DNA of 64,000 nt from Diphasiastrum complanatum (lineage: Eukaryota > Streptophyta > Lycopodiopsida > Lycopodiales > Lycopodiaceae). Shown here in pieces: positions 1 through 11,292 of the stretch (its first letter is position 1; every line of letters starts with the position of its first letter). The notes beneath the pieces were generated by a model, which saw only the letters and a list, made by a program, of their open reading frames with translations, made no database searches and had not been told where the DNA came from. The translations under genes were made by a program, and so were the position numbers. Location: positions 54,864,320 to 54,928,319 of the forward strand of contig CM055097.1 of assembly GCA_029204225.1 (NCBI GenBank), in the 5' to 3' direction.

Positions 1-129
1 TCAATCAGATTGATGGGAGGTCTCTCTTCCTCTACTTTGGTTTTTCCCTTATCTGAAGGAGTGTATCTAGTATCTCTTTGAAGAAACATCACTGGTATAT
101 GGTTTCCAGTGTTCAATGCCTCCCGTCGA
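1..129 (-). pseudogene. Gypsy B gag/linker fragment, duplicated copy
   Basis: Read on the minus strand this matches the fragment at 11164-11292 and encodes a short stretch of acidic, lysine-rich gag-protease linker. It is the target DNA into which the copia element inserted, and it runs off the left edge of the window. It is non-functional alone. Confidence 0.6.
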
Positions 130-394
130 TGTTAGAAATCAATGATAAACTTCATTGTTATTGTTTACGATGTACATTAATGTTGACAGCTGTTACCAGC
201 TGTAGTTAGCCGTAGGCTAGTCTATTAGTCTATTCATAGGCTTTCTCTCTCTACTAGAGTTCAGGGTTTATATGTACATTTTATATTCAATATGAAGTTG
301 GTGTGATAGAGTGATATTGCATGTTCGTCTTCCGGCTCTTTACTTGGTGATTGCTTATGGTGAATGCTTGATGTTGCATTTCTGATTGTTGACA
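130..394 (+). repeat. 5' LTR of copia-1 (265 bp)
   Basis: The LTR begins TGTTAGAAAT and ends GTTGACA, with the primer site starting immediately afterwards. It has the same length and nearly the same sequence as the two LTRs of copia-2 (11293-11557 and 22071-22335). The preceding GTCGA corresponds to the TTCGA target site of copia-2 with one change. Confidence 0.9.
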
Positions 395-406
395 TGGTAT
401 CAGAGC
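395..406 (+). other. Primer-binding site of copia-1
   Basis: TGGTATCAGAGC directly follows the LTR. This is the usual plant retrotransposon site complementary to the 3' end of initiator tRNA-Met. Confidence 0.9.
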
Positions 407-940
407 TACAATAGTCCTACGTGCCTGATCAGTGGATAAGCTTGTCACAGGCTCTACAATGAAGTGAGAAAGTCCTTCACAGGAGGTGAAAGCTTGGAGA
501 GACAAAAACGGCTGGAAGAAATCCTTCTTGATGTATTTTGCAAGTTTTGGAGCTCACAGCTATTAGTGGGGAATGAAAACACAGTCTCGAAGGCATCGAA
601 AAGGCCAGGGCAGCATCAGACAGATTGAAAATCTGTTGAGTGGGAAAAGGTTTACAATATTTTTTTAATCTTTGTGAAAAGTGTCATTCGTCAGAGAGTT
701 GTACCAATAAATCTCTCATTTGTTTGTTTGGGGTACTGCAAATCACACCAAACAGTGTCCAGTACTGCCATTTAGAGCTTTGAGGCTTCATACCTTCCAC
801 ATTATTAATATTTGTTTGTTTGAACGATCAGTCATTTCAAAATCCAAGCAAAGAGGAGATGGCGTACCCGCCGCGCCAAAGTAGGGAATCTAGAATATTC
901 CCTCTGAAAGTTCTTATATTCTCTCTTTTTTATTCGTACC

Positions 941-1180
941 AATATCAGATCCAAGCGCGCTAGCTGAAGAGAAACCCGAGCAGCCGTACATCTGCGCTCC
1001 AATCCGATATCGCATGTCCGTACCTATATCGGATCCAAGCGCACGAGCTAAAGAGAATTCTTAGCAGTTGTACATCTGCGCTCCAGTCTGATATTGCATG
1101 CTCCAATATCGGATCCACGCGCACAAGTTAAAGAGAATCCTAAGCAGTCGTACTTTCGCGCTCCATTCCGATATCAGGTG
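941..1180 (+). repeat. Three tandem ~80-bp repeats in the copia-1 leader
   Basis: Units start near 941, 1025 and 1105. Each opens with a variant of ATATCGGATCCAAGCGC and closes with GCGCTCCA-TCCGATATC. The units differ by scattered substitutions. They lie in the roughly 890-bp leader between primer site and gag, and an equivalent array is at 12104-12343. Role unknown; they could be promoter, enhancer or packaging elements. Confidence 0.85.
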
Positions 1181-1295
1181 TATAACCGAAAAAAATATTT
1201 ATATATTATACAGTTCTGTGGCGTGATAAAATTTGGAGACTAAGTTGTGTGTTCATACTAAGCCATTTTTGTGATCTGGACTTGTCTATCCAGTA

Positions 1296-1751
1296 ATGGC
1301 AACTCTAAGCGAGAGTGTCCTCAATGGGTCAAGCAAATTGGAAGGAGCCGGCAACTATGCAGTTTGGAAATTCAAACTGAAGAGCATTTTGATGGAAAAG
1401 GAGCTATGGGAGATCGTGACAGGTGAAGAGACAAGGCCATTGATTGAAGAAGATCAACGGGCATTTGACAGGAGAAAACTAAAAGCACAGAATGTCATCA
1501 ACTTATCAGTTAGAGATGCAATTATTCCCTACATTTCCGATTCAGAAGGACCAAAAGAAGCATGGGATACGTTGAAGGCATTGTTTGAGACCACAAACAC
1601 ATCTCGAGTGCTATTCTTGAAGACGAAGCTGCACACATTGCGGGTGCATGATGGTGCAACTGTTGCTGATCACCTACTGAAGATCAAAGAGATTCATGAC
1701 CAATTAGCAGCAGTTGGAGAGCGAGTACAGGATCGTGAGATCATGCAGTTG
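1296..1751 (+). pseudogene. Copia-1 gag, 5' part only
   Basis: The frame opens with MATLSESVLNGSSKLEGAGN and shows the copia capsid signature of the UBN2/retrotransposon gag type (NYAVWKFKLKSILMEKELWE near residues 20-39, then TNTSRVLFLKTKLHTLRV). Capsid protein would package element RNA in cytoplasmic particles. The copy is cut at about residue 152, where gypsy A sequence replaces the rest, so nucleocapsid and all of pol are absent. At 1736 and 1748 it keeps glutamine codons that are TAG stops in the duplicate at 12892 and 12909. Confidence 0.88.
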
Positions 1752-3325
1752 TCTCGATATCCAACGATTTTGGCTGGTTCCAGAACCATATGACCCTCAT
1801 GATCCAACGGTGATAGAGTAACAGTTGCATATAAGTGTTCTCCCTCTCCCAAACTCCTCTTTAGAAGAGATACATGGAATACACGATGCATACGGGTTGT
1901 TGATGGTAGATCCAGTTTGTAATTCAGCTCCCCAAGCTTCTTCACAATTTTGAAGGGTCCATAAAATCTGGGAGCCAACTTTTCGCTTTGAGTTTTCTTC
2001 AGCTTAGTGTATCTATAAGGTTGTAACCTTAAATATACATAATCCCCTTCAGCAAAATCACGAAAAGTTCATTTTTGATCAGCATATTGCTTCATTCGTA
2101 TCTGAGCTGCTTTAATGTGCTCTCGATTGGCCCTCAAAATATCATTCATGTGCTGAACCTGGTCCACAACTGCCAGAACTACAACCTCTGACAAATCCGC
2201 ACTAATGGGTTGTAATGGGTCATGGCCATATAATGCAAAGAAAGGCGTCATACCGATTGACACATGTGGAGTGCTATCATAACAAACTTCGGCAAGATAC
2301 AACCAGTCGACCCACTTTGTCTGATGATCCGAAACAAAATGTCGCAAATAACACTCCAACCACTGGTTAACCCTTTCTGTTTGCCCATCAGTTTCTGGAT
2401 GAAATGACGTACTTAAGCACAATTTAGTGCCCAACTTGTCCATTAAGACCTTCCAGAAAGTGGAAATAAATCTACTATCTCTGTCACTCACTATCTCTTT
2501 TGGTATGCCGTGTAACTTGAAGACATTCTTCAAGATTATTTGTGCTACTTGGGCTGCACTATCAGTAGTTTTATAAGGTAGGAAATGTTCATATTTTGTA
2601 AGCCGATCCACCACCACATAGATACCATCATATCCCCCAGTTGTTGTTGGCAAGGAAGGTATAAAATCCATGCTAATACTCGTCCAACGCTGTGTGGGAA
2701 TGGATAGCGGATGCAATAAACCTAGTTGCTTAACATGTTCCTTATTTACTTGACAAGGAATACATTCTTGCACGTACGTGTATATAGCTTTCTTCATACC
2801 AGCCCATTTGAATAGCTTGCGGATGGTTTGATATGTCTTCAAAATTCCACTATGCCCAACACTGGGAGATGAGTGTAGCTCACATAACACTTGCGGAATG
2901 AACTTAGATTTAGGAGCAAGCACAACTCTAGAATTGTCATACAACAATGCTTGTCCTTGTTTCCTATAATGGGGATGAACATCTGAGTTAGAAGCTTGAG
3001 TTTCCTCCCAAATCTCCTTCAAATCTGGATCCTCCATATATTCCACTTGGATGTCTTTTATCCAATCTGCGCTCAATGCAGTTATTGCGGAGATTGTGCC
3101 AAATCTCAAATTTGACCACAACATTCTATGTTCTTCCGTTAGAGGATGATCCAAAATTTCATTTTGGTGTTCCGCCAAGTATGCCACATATTCCTCTATA
3201 GATTTCGATGATGCATTCATCTGCAAAGACCATATTCTCGATAATGCATCTGCAACCACATTGTCCTTTTCTTTTAGATATTCAATGTTAAAATCATAAG
3301 ATTGAACCTGTGATAACCATCTCTT
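1752..3325 (-). pseudogene. Gypsy A integrase
   Basis: The frame contains the end of the RNase H linker (VVADALSRI), a zinc-binding HHCC region (LHSSPSVGHSG and CIPC), and the catalytic core with all three acidic residues: D in SMDFIPSLP, D in VSDRDSRF and E in QTERVN. The tail has the gypsy motif RFYGPFKIV and FHVSLLKRSL. A TGA near 2068 interrupts the tail and a TAG near 3324 separates it from RNase H; both fit C-to-T change in CGA or CAG codons. The frame stops before any chromodomain because the element is cut at 1752. It would have inserted element cDNA into the genome, but this copy cannot make a full protein. Confidence 0.9.
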
Positions 3326-4648
3326 CTACTTGTCATTCAATTGCTTTTGGCTCAAGAAATATTTCAGGCTATGATGGTCACTTTTAATCAAGAATTTAGA
3401 ACCATATAAATAGTGTCGCCATTTCTTAAGAGCATGCACAATTGCCAACATCTCCTTATCATGAGTAGGATATGACGCTTCCTTATCAGTGAGTTTCCTA
3501 CTTTCGTAAGCAATAACTCCATCTGATTGGCTCAAAATAGCTCCCAATCTTGTGCCACTGGCATCCACTGTAACCATGAAAGGTAAGTTGAAATTGGGTT
3601 GCGCTAGTAATGGAGCTGTTACCAATGATTCCTTAAAAGCTTCAAAGGCCATCTGAGTTTTCTCATTCCACTCAAACTTGTCCTTTCTCAGAAAATGGGT
3701 AAGCGGTGCTGCTACTTTTGAGAAGTCCCGAATGAATCTTCTATAATAAGATGCTAAACCCATGAATCCTCTCAATTCTCTAATGTTGTTAGGTGAATTC
3801 CAATTCTTGATTGCCTCAATCTTCTTTTGGTCCACCTTGATTCCCTCTTTGGACACAATATGTCCCAAGTATTCCACCTCATCTCGAGCAAATTCACATT
3901 TGGTTATCTTTGCAAACAACTTGTATTCTTGAAGAATACTTAAAACTGTATCCAAATGTTTCGCATGCTCTTCCATGTTCCTGCTATATATCAGGATGTT
4001 GTCAAAGAATACCAGCACAAACAAATAAAGGTAAGATTCAAAAATCTGATTCATAAGAGCTTGAAAAGTGGCAGGAGCATTAGTTAATCCAAACGACATA
4101 ACTTTGAATTCATAATGTCCCCTGTCAGTTCGGAAAGATGTCTTATGTTGATCCTCTTCTTTGACCTTAATTTGATGGTATCCTGAACGTAAATCTATCT
4201 TTGAAAAAATGCTAGCTCCCTTTAACGCATCCAACAAATCATCCACTCTAGGGATTGGATATCTGTTTTTGATGGTCACTTTGTTAAGAGCTCGATAATC
4301 AATACACATCCTGAATGTTCTATCCTTCTTCTTGACCAGCAACACGGGAGAGGCAAAAGGTGATTTACTTCAAACAATAAATTCTTGTGAGAGTAACTCC
4401 CGAACCTGTTTATGGACTTCTTCTTTTTCGGCCTTTGATAGTCTGCAAGGTGGTAAATTGAACGGTTTAGTCCCCGATTCCAATTCAATGGGATGGTCCA
4501 CTTTGGGTAACTGATCAGCAAACACATCAGAAAATTTACCCAAGATCTTCCGAATTTTTGGATCCTTCACACTCTGTTTTACCTTGGCCAATGGTTTTGT
4601 TTTTACTTCCTTGATTTGTCCTTCCAACTTCTTTAATCCTGAGCACAA
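3326..4648 (-). pseudogene. Gypsy A reverse transcriptase and RNase H
   Basis: RT motifs are clear: [48 protein letters not shown]. The catalytic box reads FFDNILIYS, so the second aspartate of the usual F/YxDD is Asn, which should abolish polymerisation. RNase H has [14 protein letters not shown], the [17 protein letters not shown] helix and SDHHSLKYF. An in-frame TGA near 4358 lies just before the [13 protein letters not shown] motif. The connection to protease needs a frameshift near 4640. Residue identity to functional plant elements is otherwise good, so this is a decayed but fairly recent copy. Confidence 0.92.
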
Positions 4649-5155
4649 ACATTTTCACATTTGATCTAGACAACCTTTGAGCCTTCTCTACAGAAATCAG
4701 CTGCAAAGTTGAACGTGGTTGAGTAGATTGAACGCTGTGTAGTTCAAATTGGCATTCTCCTTGTCTGAAGCTCATCAGTCCTTGATTGAAGTTGATCGTT
4801 ACATTTCCCAAGGTCTTAAGCCATTCAACCCCAAGTATAACATCAATTGGACCCAACTCCACATTATGGAAACTTGTTTTAAGAGTATAATCCTCCATTT
4901 GTAATTTCACCACTAGGGTAATGTTATTACAAGGGATGGTTACTCCATTGGCAATCTGGACTCTCATCTTATCACAACAATCCAAAGATGCTAATCCACA
5001 GCTTCGTAATGACCTACTATTAAAGATGTTATGCGTACTACCACTATCTATTAAGCAAAATACTTTACTTCCATTAATTAACGCTTGCACACAAAAAGTT
5101 TTGTTAGAATGGGATCCATTGAAACTTCCTGATCCCTCCTAATGGATCTTTCTTG
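4649..5155 (-). pseudogene. Gypsy A aspartic protease
   Basis: The fragment carries the retropepsin active-site motif CLIDSGSTHNIF and, about 75 residues later, the DVILGVEWL motif that forms the flap-side core of plant gypsy proteases. It would cleave the Gag-Pol polyprotein. It lies in a different frame from both the gag zinc knuckle upstream and the RT downstream. Confidence 0.88.
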
Positions 5156-6604
5156 CTATCCATGGTCCGATTGATGGTTTGGTGATTCCTCATCAGATGA
5201 GGTGTCTTCCTTTCCTTCATCATTTTGCGGTGACTGAGTGTCAATGACATTCTCTGAAAAAGTGCTAGTATCATCTTCGTCATCTTCAACAATCAAGGAA
5301 ATTTCGGCAAACTTAGCTTTGTCACACTTATGCCCTGGTTTCCATTTTTGCTTACAAGTGAAACATAAATCTTGTTGCCGCAGTCGATCTATCTCTGCCT
5401 TTGATCTAACAATCTTCACCTCTAGCTTGGCCTCCATGTTGCTCACTTGTTTCTTACCACTATTCCTCCTATCAGCTTCTTTAACTATTGAGTACTGGAG
5501 GATTGTGTTCCTGTCCTTATCATGTCGACGAATATCAGAATTCCGCTCAGCTTCTCGTCCGTTAACTTCATATCTGGGTGCTCCTGATTTAGTCGACCAC
5601 CTACCAGTATATTTAGGCTCAATTTTAAGAGCCACCCGCATAGCTTGATCAAGATCAGTACAGAAACGTGATGCTACATCAGCTCCAATATTTGGCTGCA
5701 GTCCTTGTATATACCTTTATAAGTGATCTGCATCAGACACTGTGGGTAGTTTAAGAGTTAGACTCCAAAAATCAAAATTATACTCTTGTATTGAACTCTT
5801 CTGACGTATCCTTGTCCATCTTTTAAAGTTGTCGTCATCTTGGAATGGTCTTATGCAGGTCTCAATACAAGCATTCTTAATGACGACCAATTAGTTCGTG
5901 CATTACATTCCTCTGTTGATAACCTATTCTCCCTCCGCTTCCACCATTCATAAGTTGCTTCTTTGAAGTGGATCGTAGCGAAAGTGATTTTATCTCGGTC
6001 ATCTCTATTGAACAGAGTAAAGTAACGATCTAACTTATCCAACCACTCCTCGATGTCAAGGGTCTTAAAGCCACCATTGAATTTTGGAATGGTTATCTTA
6101 TCCTTGTACTCCCGAGTATCGAAGTGATTTTTGTTCATGAAGTCTCGTGGAGTGTTGCACTCGTTGTTCAGACATGCCCCTATCAGTTCCAAGTCTGATT
6201 GGGTATTCAATATTAGTCTGTAATATTTGTTTTCCCCTGTCCATGTCAATTCTTCGTACATCTTGTGAAGATGTTACATTTTGTAATGGAGATGGTAGTC
6301 GAAACGATGTAGATGGCTCATTAGATCTCTAATCAGCTCCCACTAGTTTGTCTTTCCTACCAGCTAGGCTATCAAACAATTTTGTCCATTTCATCTCATC
6401 ATCATGTCGATTTTGTTTTATTTTCTGCCGATCTTGTCTCATTTCTTGTAACATTGCCACTATCAGATCTTGTGTGGCTTGCATCTTATTTAATATGTTA
6501 TCTGATTGGGTTGGAACCTGTAGTTCTTCCATCGTTTCATCAATAGGCAAATTGTCTTGAGGTGGGTTATTTTTATCCACTGTCTGTTTTCCTTTACTGC
6601 CCAT
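5156..6604 (-). pseudogene. Gypsy A gag, frameshifted
   Basis: The first ATG (6604) opens a 91-residue piece with a charged coiled-coil-like stretch (QDLIVAMLQEMRQDRQKIKQ). A second frame (6261-5851) holds the retrotransposon gag signature IPKFNGGFKTLDIEEWLDKL with FKEATYEWW. A third frame (5641-5156) ends in a nucleocapsid zinc knuckle, CFTCKQKWKPGHKC, followed by an acidic tail. The three pieces are in the expected order but separate frames, so no Gag can be made. Confidence 0.85.
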
Positions 6605-9008
6605 TCTGAAGTGTTACAGCAGTAATTTGAATAGTCTCGGTGAATTTGTCTTATTGTTTTGAACACTTTTCGTTTTTACTGCACTGGAATCCAAGTTCAA
6701 ACAAGGAAGTTATGGGCGCTCAAAGAATGAGAAAGAAAAATCGAGCATTCAACTTAGAAAATGGGGTTATAAAATTTTACAAACTGGATTGTATAAACTT
6801 TGAGATCCATGAATTGTTTTGGTGCTCAGGAAAAATTGCAGGAACTGTAGGAAATTAAGAAGTTTTACGGTAAATGTTTTTAACGGCTGTCTGTATGGTG
6901 CATTTGGGTGCTTGTGACGGATTGTGGGAACCGTAATTTTTTTTTTTGAGAAAACGAAATTTTTTTCTCAGGCAGGGAATTTGTAGAGAGAGAAAAGAGG
7001 TAACCGAAGAGGGGTAGAGAGAGAAAAGTAGCCGAAGTCGCGAGGAGGTAACCGAACAGGGGTAGAGAGAGAGAGCAGGTAACCGAAGGAGAGAGAGCAG
7101 ATAACCGAAGAGGGGTAGAGAGAGAAAAGAGGTAGCCGAAGTCGCGAGGAGGTAACCGAACAGGGTAGAGAGAGAGAGAGCAGAAGAGGGGTACAGAGAG
7201 AAAAACTCAACCGAAGCACTCGTAGAGAGAGAAAAACTCAACCGAAGCACTCGTAGAGAGAGAAAAACTCAACCGAAGCACTTGTAGAGAGAGACGGTAG
7301 CCGACATTGCGAGTAGAGAGAGAGTGAACGTAACCGAAGGCAGGGAGGGGTAGAGAGAGAAGAGACTCGACCGGAGGAGAAGAATTGGATAAAATCTTGA
7401 CCGGAGGACGCGTGAACTCTCAACCGAAGAAGAAACACGTGAGGTCTCGACAGAGGATAGCTACTGTTAGTGCTGCATCACGGAGTGGAGCCTGTAGAGA
7501 AATAGTTTGATGATCAACACATTTTACAACAACAAGAAGATTTTCCTCAAGGAATTGATTAGCAATGCCTCGATGCCCTTGAATTCTTGCTACTCGTGTC
7601 TTGATTTTGACTCCCACCAGAGAACTTGTAGTATATCAGATCTGCGATATTGTTATGTCAACTATCTGATGTAGAAGTTTTTTTTTTGTTGTTGGTCGTC
7701 ACGACAACCGCTGAATTCAATTTTCTTAGCTGTGGATCGAAATAGCTAGTGCGCTCTGGATCGGAATACGTGTTGCGCTCTGGATCGAAATACCTGTTTG
7801 TTTACTTGTTACGATTTGATCCGTGCTGACGTCGCCCTAGAACTAGCCTGAATGAACAACATTGTTGACTTTGCATTCCCTTACCTGCTTCAGTTTACGA
7901 GAGAATGTACCAGTAAAGTGGATGAGAGAAACGAAGGAGCAGATCAGATCAGTGATGGCAGAAATGTTGCTCTCCTATCATTTGTCAGAGAAATGTAGGA
8001 TCGAGCAAGAGAATGAAAACGATTCAATTGGATATGTGTACAACAGTTCTTGTAACTTTTGTTGTTTCCATGATAGCGTCTGTATCGGAGCAACTATGCT
8101 CCACTCAACAATCATTCAACGGAACAAAGAGAACTGGATCGCGATCTCAGCCTATGTGAGAGAGAGAGAGAGAGAGGGAGAGAGAGATATGAATTAGGGT
8201 TAGGTTAGGTCGTGTAGGTCATGGGTAGGTTTAGGATTTTTTTTTAATTTGACTTCAAAATGAAAAATTTGAAAAAAATTTACAAGGGAATCAAAACTTC
8301 AGAGTTGAAGTGTTGAAGTGCTTCTCTCTCACTTGGAAGAATCCACAAATTTTTTTCAAAATTCTGGCAATTCTACCCATCTCCACTGATTTGATCATAC
8401 TTTCCTCAATACTGATCCAAATCAAACAAACTCAATACCTCTGAAAAGCTAACAACAAGCTCTATCAGCCTATTATATCAAATTGATGATTTCAGGTGAT
8501 TTGGTAGGTCGAATTAATCACAAAACAGGGCTGGAAACTTTGAAGAAAGAAAAACTAACAAATCAAGATCTGTCATAACTTTTTGGATACTAATCCAAAT
8601 GACCTGCCATATGGATCAGATCAAAGCTATAACGATCAAGCTATAACAATGCTCTAAAATACTATGGAAAGAAACTTGCAATAAAAGCTCAGATCAAATC
8701 TGAAAAATTCAAATCAAGTGAAAGCAAAATTCTAGTCACCTATTTTGACAGCCTTTGGGGAAAAGTGCAATAATGTTTGCATCTCTTATCCAAATGCCTT
8801 GAAAATCTGTGAAAATTAAAGCTAAAACAAAGCTCTACAAATGTATTAAATCAAATTAATAATAAAAAACAAAATTAAATGCTAAAAATTCGTCTGAACA
8901 GAACTAAAAAATTCAAAGTTAGAAATTAGCAAAAAGAAAGCTACAAAAACAATAAACTCATCAAATCTAATGGAGTTCTCATAGAATCATCATGAATCAT
9001 GGATCTTT
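6605..9008. other. No gene seen; gypsy leader-like and GA-rich DNA
   Basis: No supported coding region. It holds the GA-rich repeat field at 6968-7440, a GA microsatellite near 8158-8190, and AT-rich DNA from 8230 to 9008 that leads to the minus-strand primer site at 9009. Short open frames here are serine- and leucine-rich products of the GA repeats. Confidence 0.6.
6968..7440. repeat. GA-rich repeat field with a 31-bp tandem repeat
   Basis: Repeats of GTAGAGAGAGAAAA plus variable AACCGAAG or GCCGAAG endings fill the region. The cleanest part is three 31-bp units at 7191-7221, 7222-7252 and 7253-7283, differing at one or two positions. Longer near-duplicates (about 50 bp) sit at 7013-7061 and 7114-7164. 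Confidence 0.85.
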
Positions 9009-9020
9009 GCTCTGATACCA
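9009..9020 (-). other. Primer-binding site, minus strand
   Basis: GCTCTGATACCA on the plus strand is the exact complement of the initiator tRNA-Met primer site. It lies next to the LTR at 9026-9501, marking that LTR as a 5' LTR of a minus-strand element. Confidence 0.85.
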
Positions 9021-9025
9021 AGAAA

Positions 9026-9501
9026 TGCCATGTTCCAAATCAAAGCAAATAGCAATTACAATGAAAGTAAAGCTAAGAGCAAGAAAAGTACAAAGCATTC
9101 AAGATAGCATATCCATAGAAAGCTAGAAACAATGAGATATCAATGGAATCACATTAGCAATGAAAGAAAGAGTACAATTAATGTAAATGAGCATGGATTC
9201 ATGTAGATAGGACCTAGCAATGGAAATCCCTATGGCTCACATTCACAAGGAAGCTAGAAGCTCTCACTTGCAAATGAGCCAAAAGATCCACAAATTGATG
9301 TCTCTTGCCTAGTTATAGACAATGCTCTTACTTAACTTAACATAACTATCTTGTAAGATAGTTAACCCTTGTTAAGCATTATTTAGTCTACATTGGGCCT
9401 TTAGTGGCCTATTATCCTTATTTCTTACTTTGGTTTTGCCTAAAGAGGGAACCGCCTTGTTCTTAAGGCTAATAGCTCCTTTTGGGCCTACAAAGCTTAC
9501 A
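9026..9501 (-). repeat. 5' LTR of a minus-strand element
   Basis: Bounded by TG (9026, or possibly 9031) and TTACA (9501), beside a primer site on the left. On the right the sequence passes directly into a gypsy B RT frame, so the LTR marks an insertion into gypsy B. No partner LTR was found to the left. The owner may be gypsy A or a non-coding element whose other end is lost. Confidence 0.65.
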
Positions 9502-9881
9502 ATGGATATTCTGATGCATTGATAAGCATGGATGTACTAAAAGTACATGATACTCGAGCATTTGATAGACCGAAAGGCATAACATGATAGGCGAAGACTC
9601 CAAAGGTGGTGGTGCAAGTGGTTTTAAGTTTATCTTCCTCAGCAATGGCTATTTGGTTATAGCCAGCAAAACAATCCATGAAGCAATAGATTTCTCTCCC
9701 TGCCAATTCTTCTAGTTTGGTCTATAAAAGATAGCGGATAATAATCTTTTCTCGTGTGGTTGTTCAGTTGCTTATAGTCAACACAGACTTGAATTTCAGT
9801 GGAGTTCTTGTTTGGTCGTGGGACTATCGATGAACACCATTCAGTATTGTCTACAGGAAAGATCAACCCAGCTTCTTTCAA
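9502..9881 (-). pseudogene. Gypsy B reverse transcriptase, N-terminal half
   Basis: Two overlapping frames give EAGLIFPVDNTEWCSSIV and QVCVDYKQLNNHTRKDYYPL (9881-9740), then AGREIYCFMDCFAGYNQIAI and YHVMPFGLSNA (9706-9502). A frameshift lies near 9715. The frame ends before the YxDD box because another LTR begins at 9501. No activity is possible. Confidence 0.85.
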
Positions 9882-10312
9882 TCATTCTAATTCCTTCAGT
9901 ATTCCTTCTTTCATGTGAAATGCCAATCTCCATTGTTTTTGCCTAATGGGTTTAGCATCAGGTGGGTATAGTATGCTTCACCAATCTGGAGGTATTCCTT
10001 TCAAATTCGAATAATTCCAAGCAAATATGTGCTGATATTTCTTGCCCAAGTCCTCATAGGTTTTCTTGTCTTCTGAGCTCTTGGGTATTCCATTCTAAGT
10101 CTAGTACATCTGCCAATTCTATATCTTCATTTGTTGATGTTTCAGAGCTAGTATCACTATCGGTGAGTTCTTCCCATTCCGTTGATGCAATTTGTGCTCT
10201 CTCAGATTGAGGTACCTTTGGGTATCCATCAACCACTACACATTCTTTTCCCCTTCCGAAAACTACTAACTCCAGCTGGAATATCGACTATACAGTTACT
10301 TAGACGTCGAAG

Positions 10313-10620
10313 CTAGGGACATCCTAATAGGATAGAATATCCCCTACTACCGGGATGCATCTTCATAACATAGAAATCGATGTAGGTAGTCTTTCCTGCT
10401 ATGGTAATAGGAGTATGTTTCAGTTTTTCATTAGGTCTTATAACAAAGTTATTGGCTAACTTGAATGCTATTAAAGTGATAGGTTCGAGTTCAAACCCTA
10501 AGCGATCGGCCAGTTCTGAACTAAGGATGTTGACTGCAGATCCAACATCTACTATCACTCCTGCAATGACCAATCCACCCGTCAATGGTCACATCCACTT
10601 TCAGACAAGCTCGATCTAAG
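10313..10620 (-). pseudogene. Gypsy B aspartic protease
   Basis: A 90-residue frame has the retropepsin layout: GVIVDVGSAVNILSSELADR near the start and GYSILLGCP at the end. The active-site triad reads DVG rather than D-S/T-G, so it is probably inactive. Confidence 0.7.
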
Positions 10621-11292
10621 GTACTTACACTTATATGTCCAATAATAGGCAGTTCTAATGTCCGTAATGTAGATGGTTTCATCATGTGCTTCGCTTTTCT
10701 CCTTACTAATGGGGATAACCTAAGGAGTTGCCATAAGTTTACTTCTACACTTAGGTTGTTTAACGCTTCTTGCAAGTCTTGGTTGCCCATACTCTTCTCT
10801 AGATCTATTTCCTTTTTGATATGGTGCATTCTAGTTCTGTTCTTCATGGATCTAGATAATGGTCTAGTTTTGGCAATTTTTTTGATGAGTGGGATTCTTG
10901 AAGCTCTTCTCCCTATCGATTCATGTACCTGTTTCTCATCTGTGAGCTTATGATCCGCATGCTCTTCTTGTTGTTCAGTTTATATTTTCTCCAGGGGAAT
11001 TTTCTCAGGTGTTTTAGATGGTGATGTTTCTAACTCTTTCGAGGGTTCCTTGAAAGAAATTTTTTGTGACTGTATTTGGGTTTTTCCGGTTTTGTCTAGT
11101 ATTTCCTTCCCTTGCCCACTACGGGTCACTACTAGCACTTCTTCTTTTGCAAGTGGTTCAATATCAATCAGATTGATGGGAGGTCTCTCTTCCTCTACTT
11201 TGGTTTTTCCTTTATCTGAAGGAGTGTATCTAGTGTCTCTTTGAAGAAACATCACTGGTATATGGTTTCCAGTGTTCAATGCCTCCCTTCGA
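10621..11292 (-). pseudogene. Gypsy B gag-protease linker fragments
   Basis: Short frames rich in Glu, Lys and Ser-Pro (10847-10621 and 11279-10980) fit the low-complexity linker between nucleocapsid and protease in plant gypsy elements. The part at 11164-11292 is duplicated at 1-129. No catalytic motif is present. Confidence 0.5.
11288..11292 (+). other. Target-site duplication of copia-2, left
   Basis: TTCGA here and again at 22336-22340 flank the two LTRs exactly, the 5-bp footprint of copia integration. Confidence 0.9.

Larger units (their letters stand above)
1..1751 (+). repeat. Direct segmental duplication, copy 1 (partner 11164-12915)
   Basis: This block matches 11164-12915 almost base for base in the same orientation, at an offset of 11163-11164. 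It includes 129 bp of gypsy-type flank outside the copia LTR, the LTR, the long leader and the first part of gag. Because the flank is shared, the two copia starts come from one insertion that was later duplicated. By eye the two 5' LTRs differ at about 4 of 265 positions. Homology stops at 1751, where gypsy A sequence begins. Confidence 0.9.
1752..6604 (-). mobile_element. Gypsy A: truncated Ty3/gypsy element
   Basis: On the minus strand the order is gag, aspartic protease, reverse transcriptase, RNase H, integrase, which is the Ty3/gypsy order. The 3' end, including the end of the integrase tail, polypurine tract and 3' LTR, is missing at the junction with copia-1 (1751/1752). No 5' LTR can be assigned with certainty; the LTR and primer site at 9009-9501 share its orientation but lie 2.4 kb upstream of gag. 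The RT-to-integrase part sits in one frame broken by three stops, with frameshifts between gag and protease and between protease and RT. Confidence 0.88.

Noticed and set aside
6855-7438. Ser/Leu-rich minus-strand open frames
   Set aside because: They are translations of the GA-rich repeat field in several frames at once and have no start context or domain.
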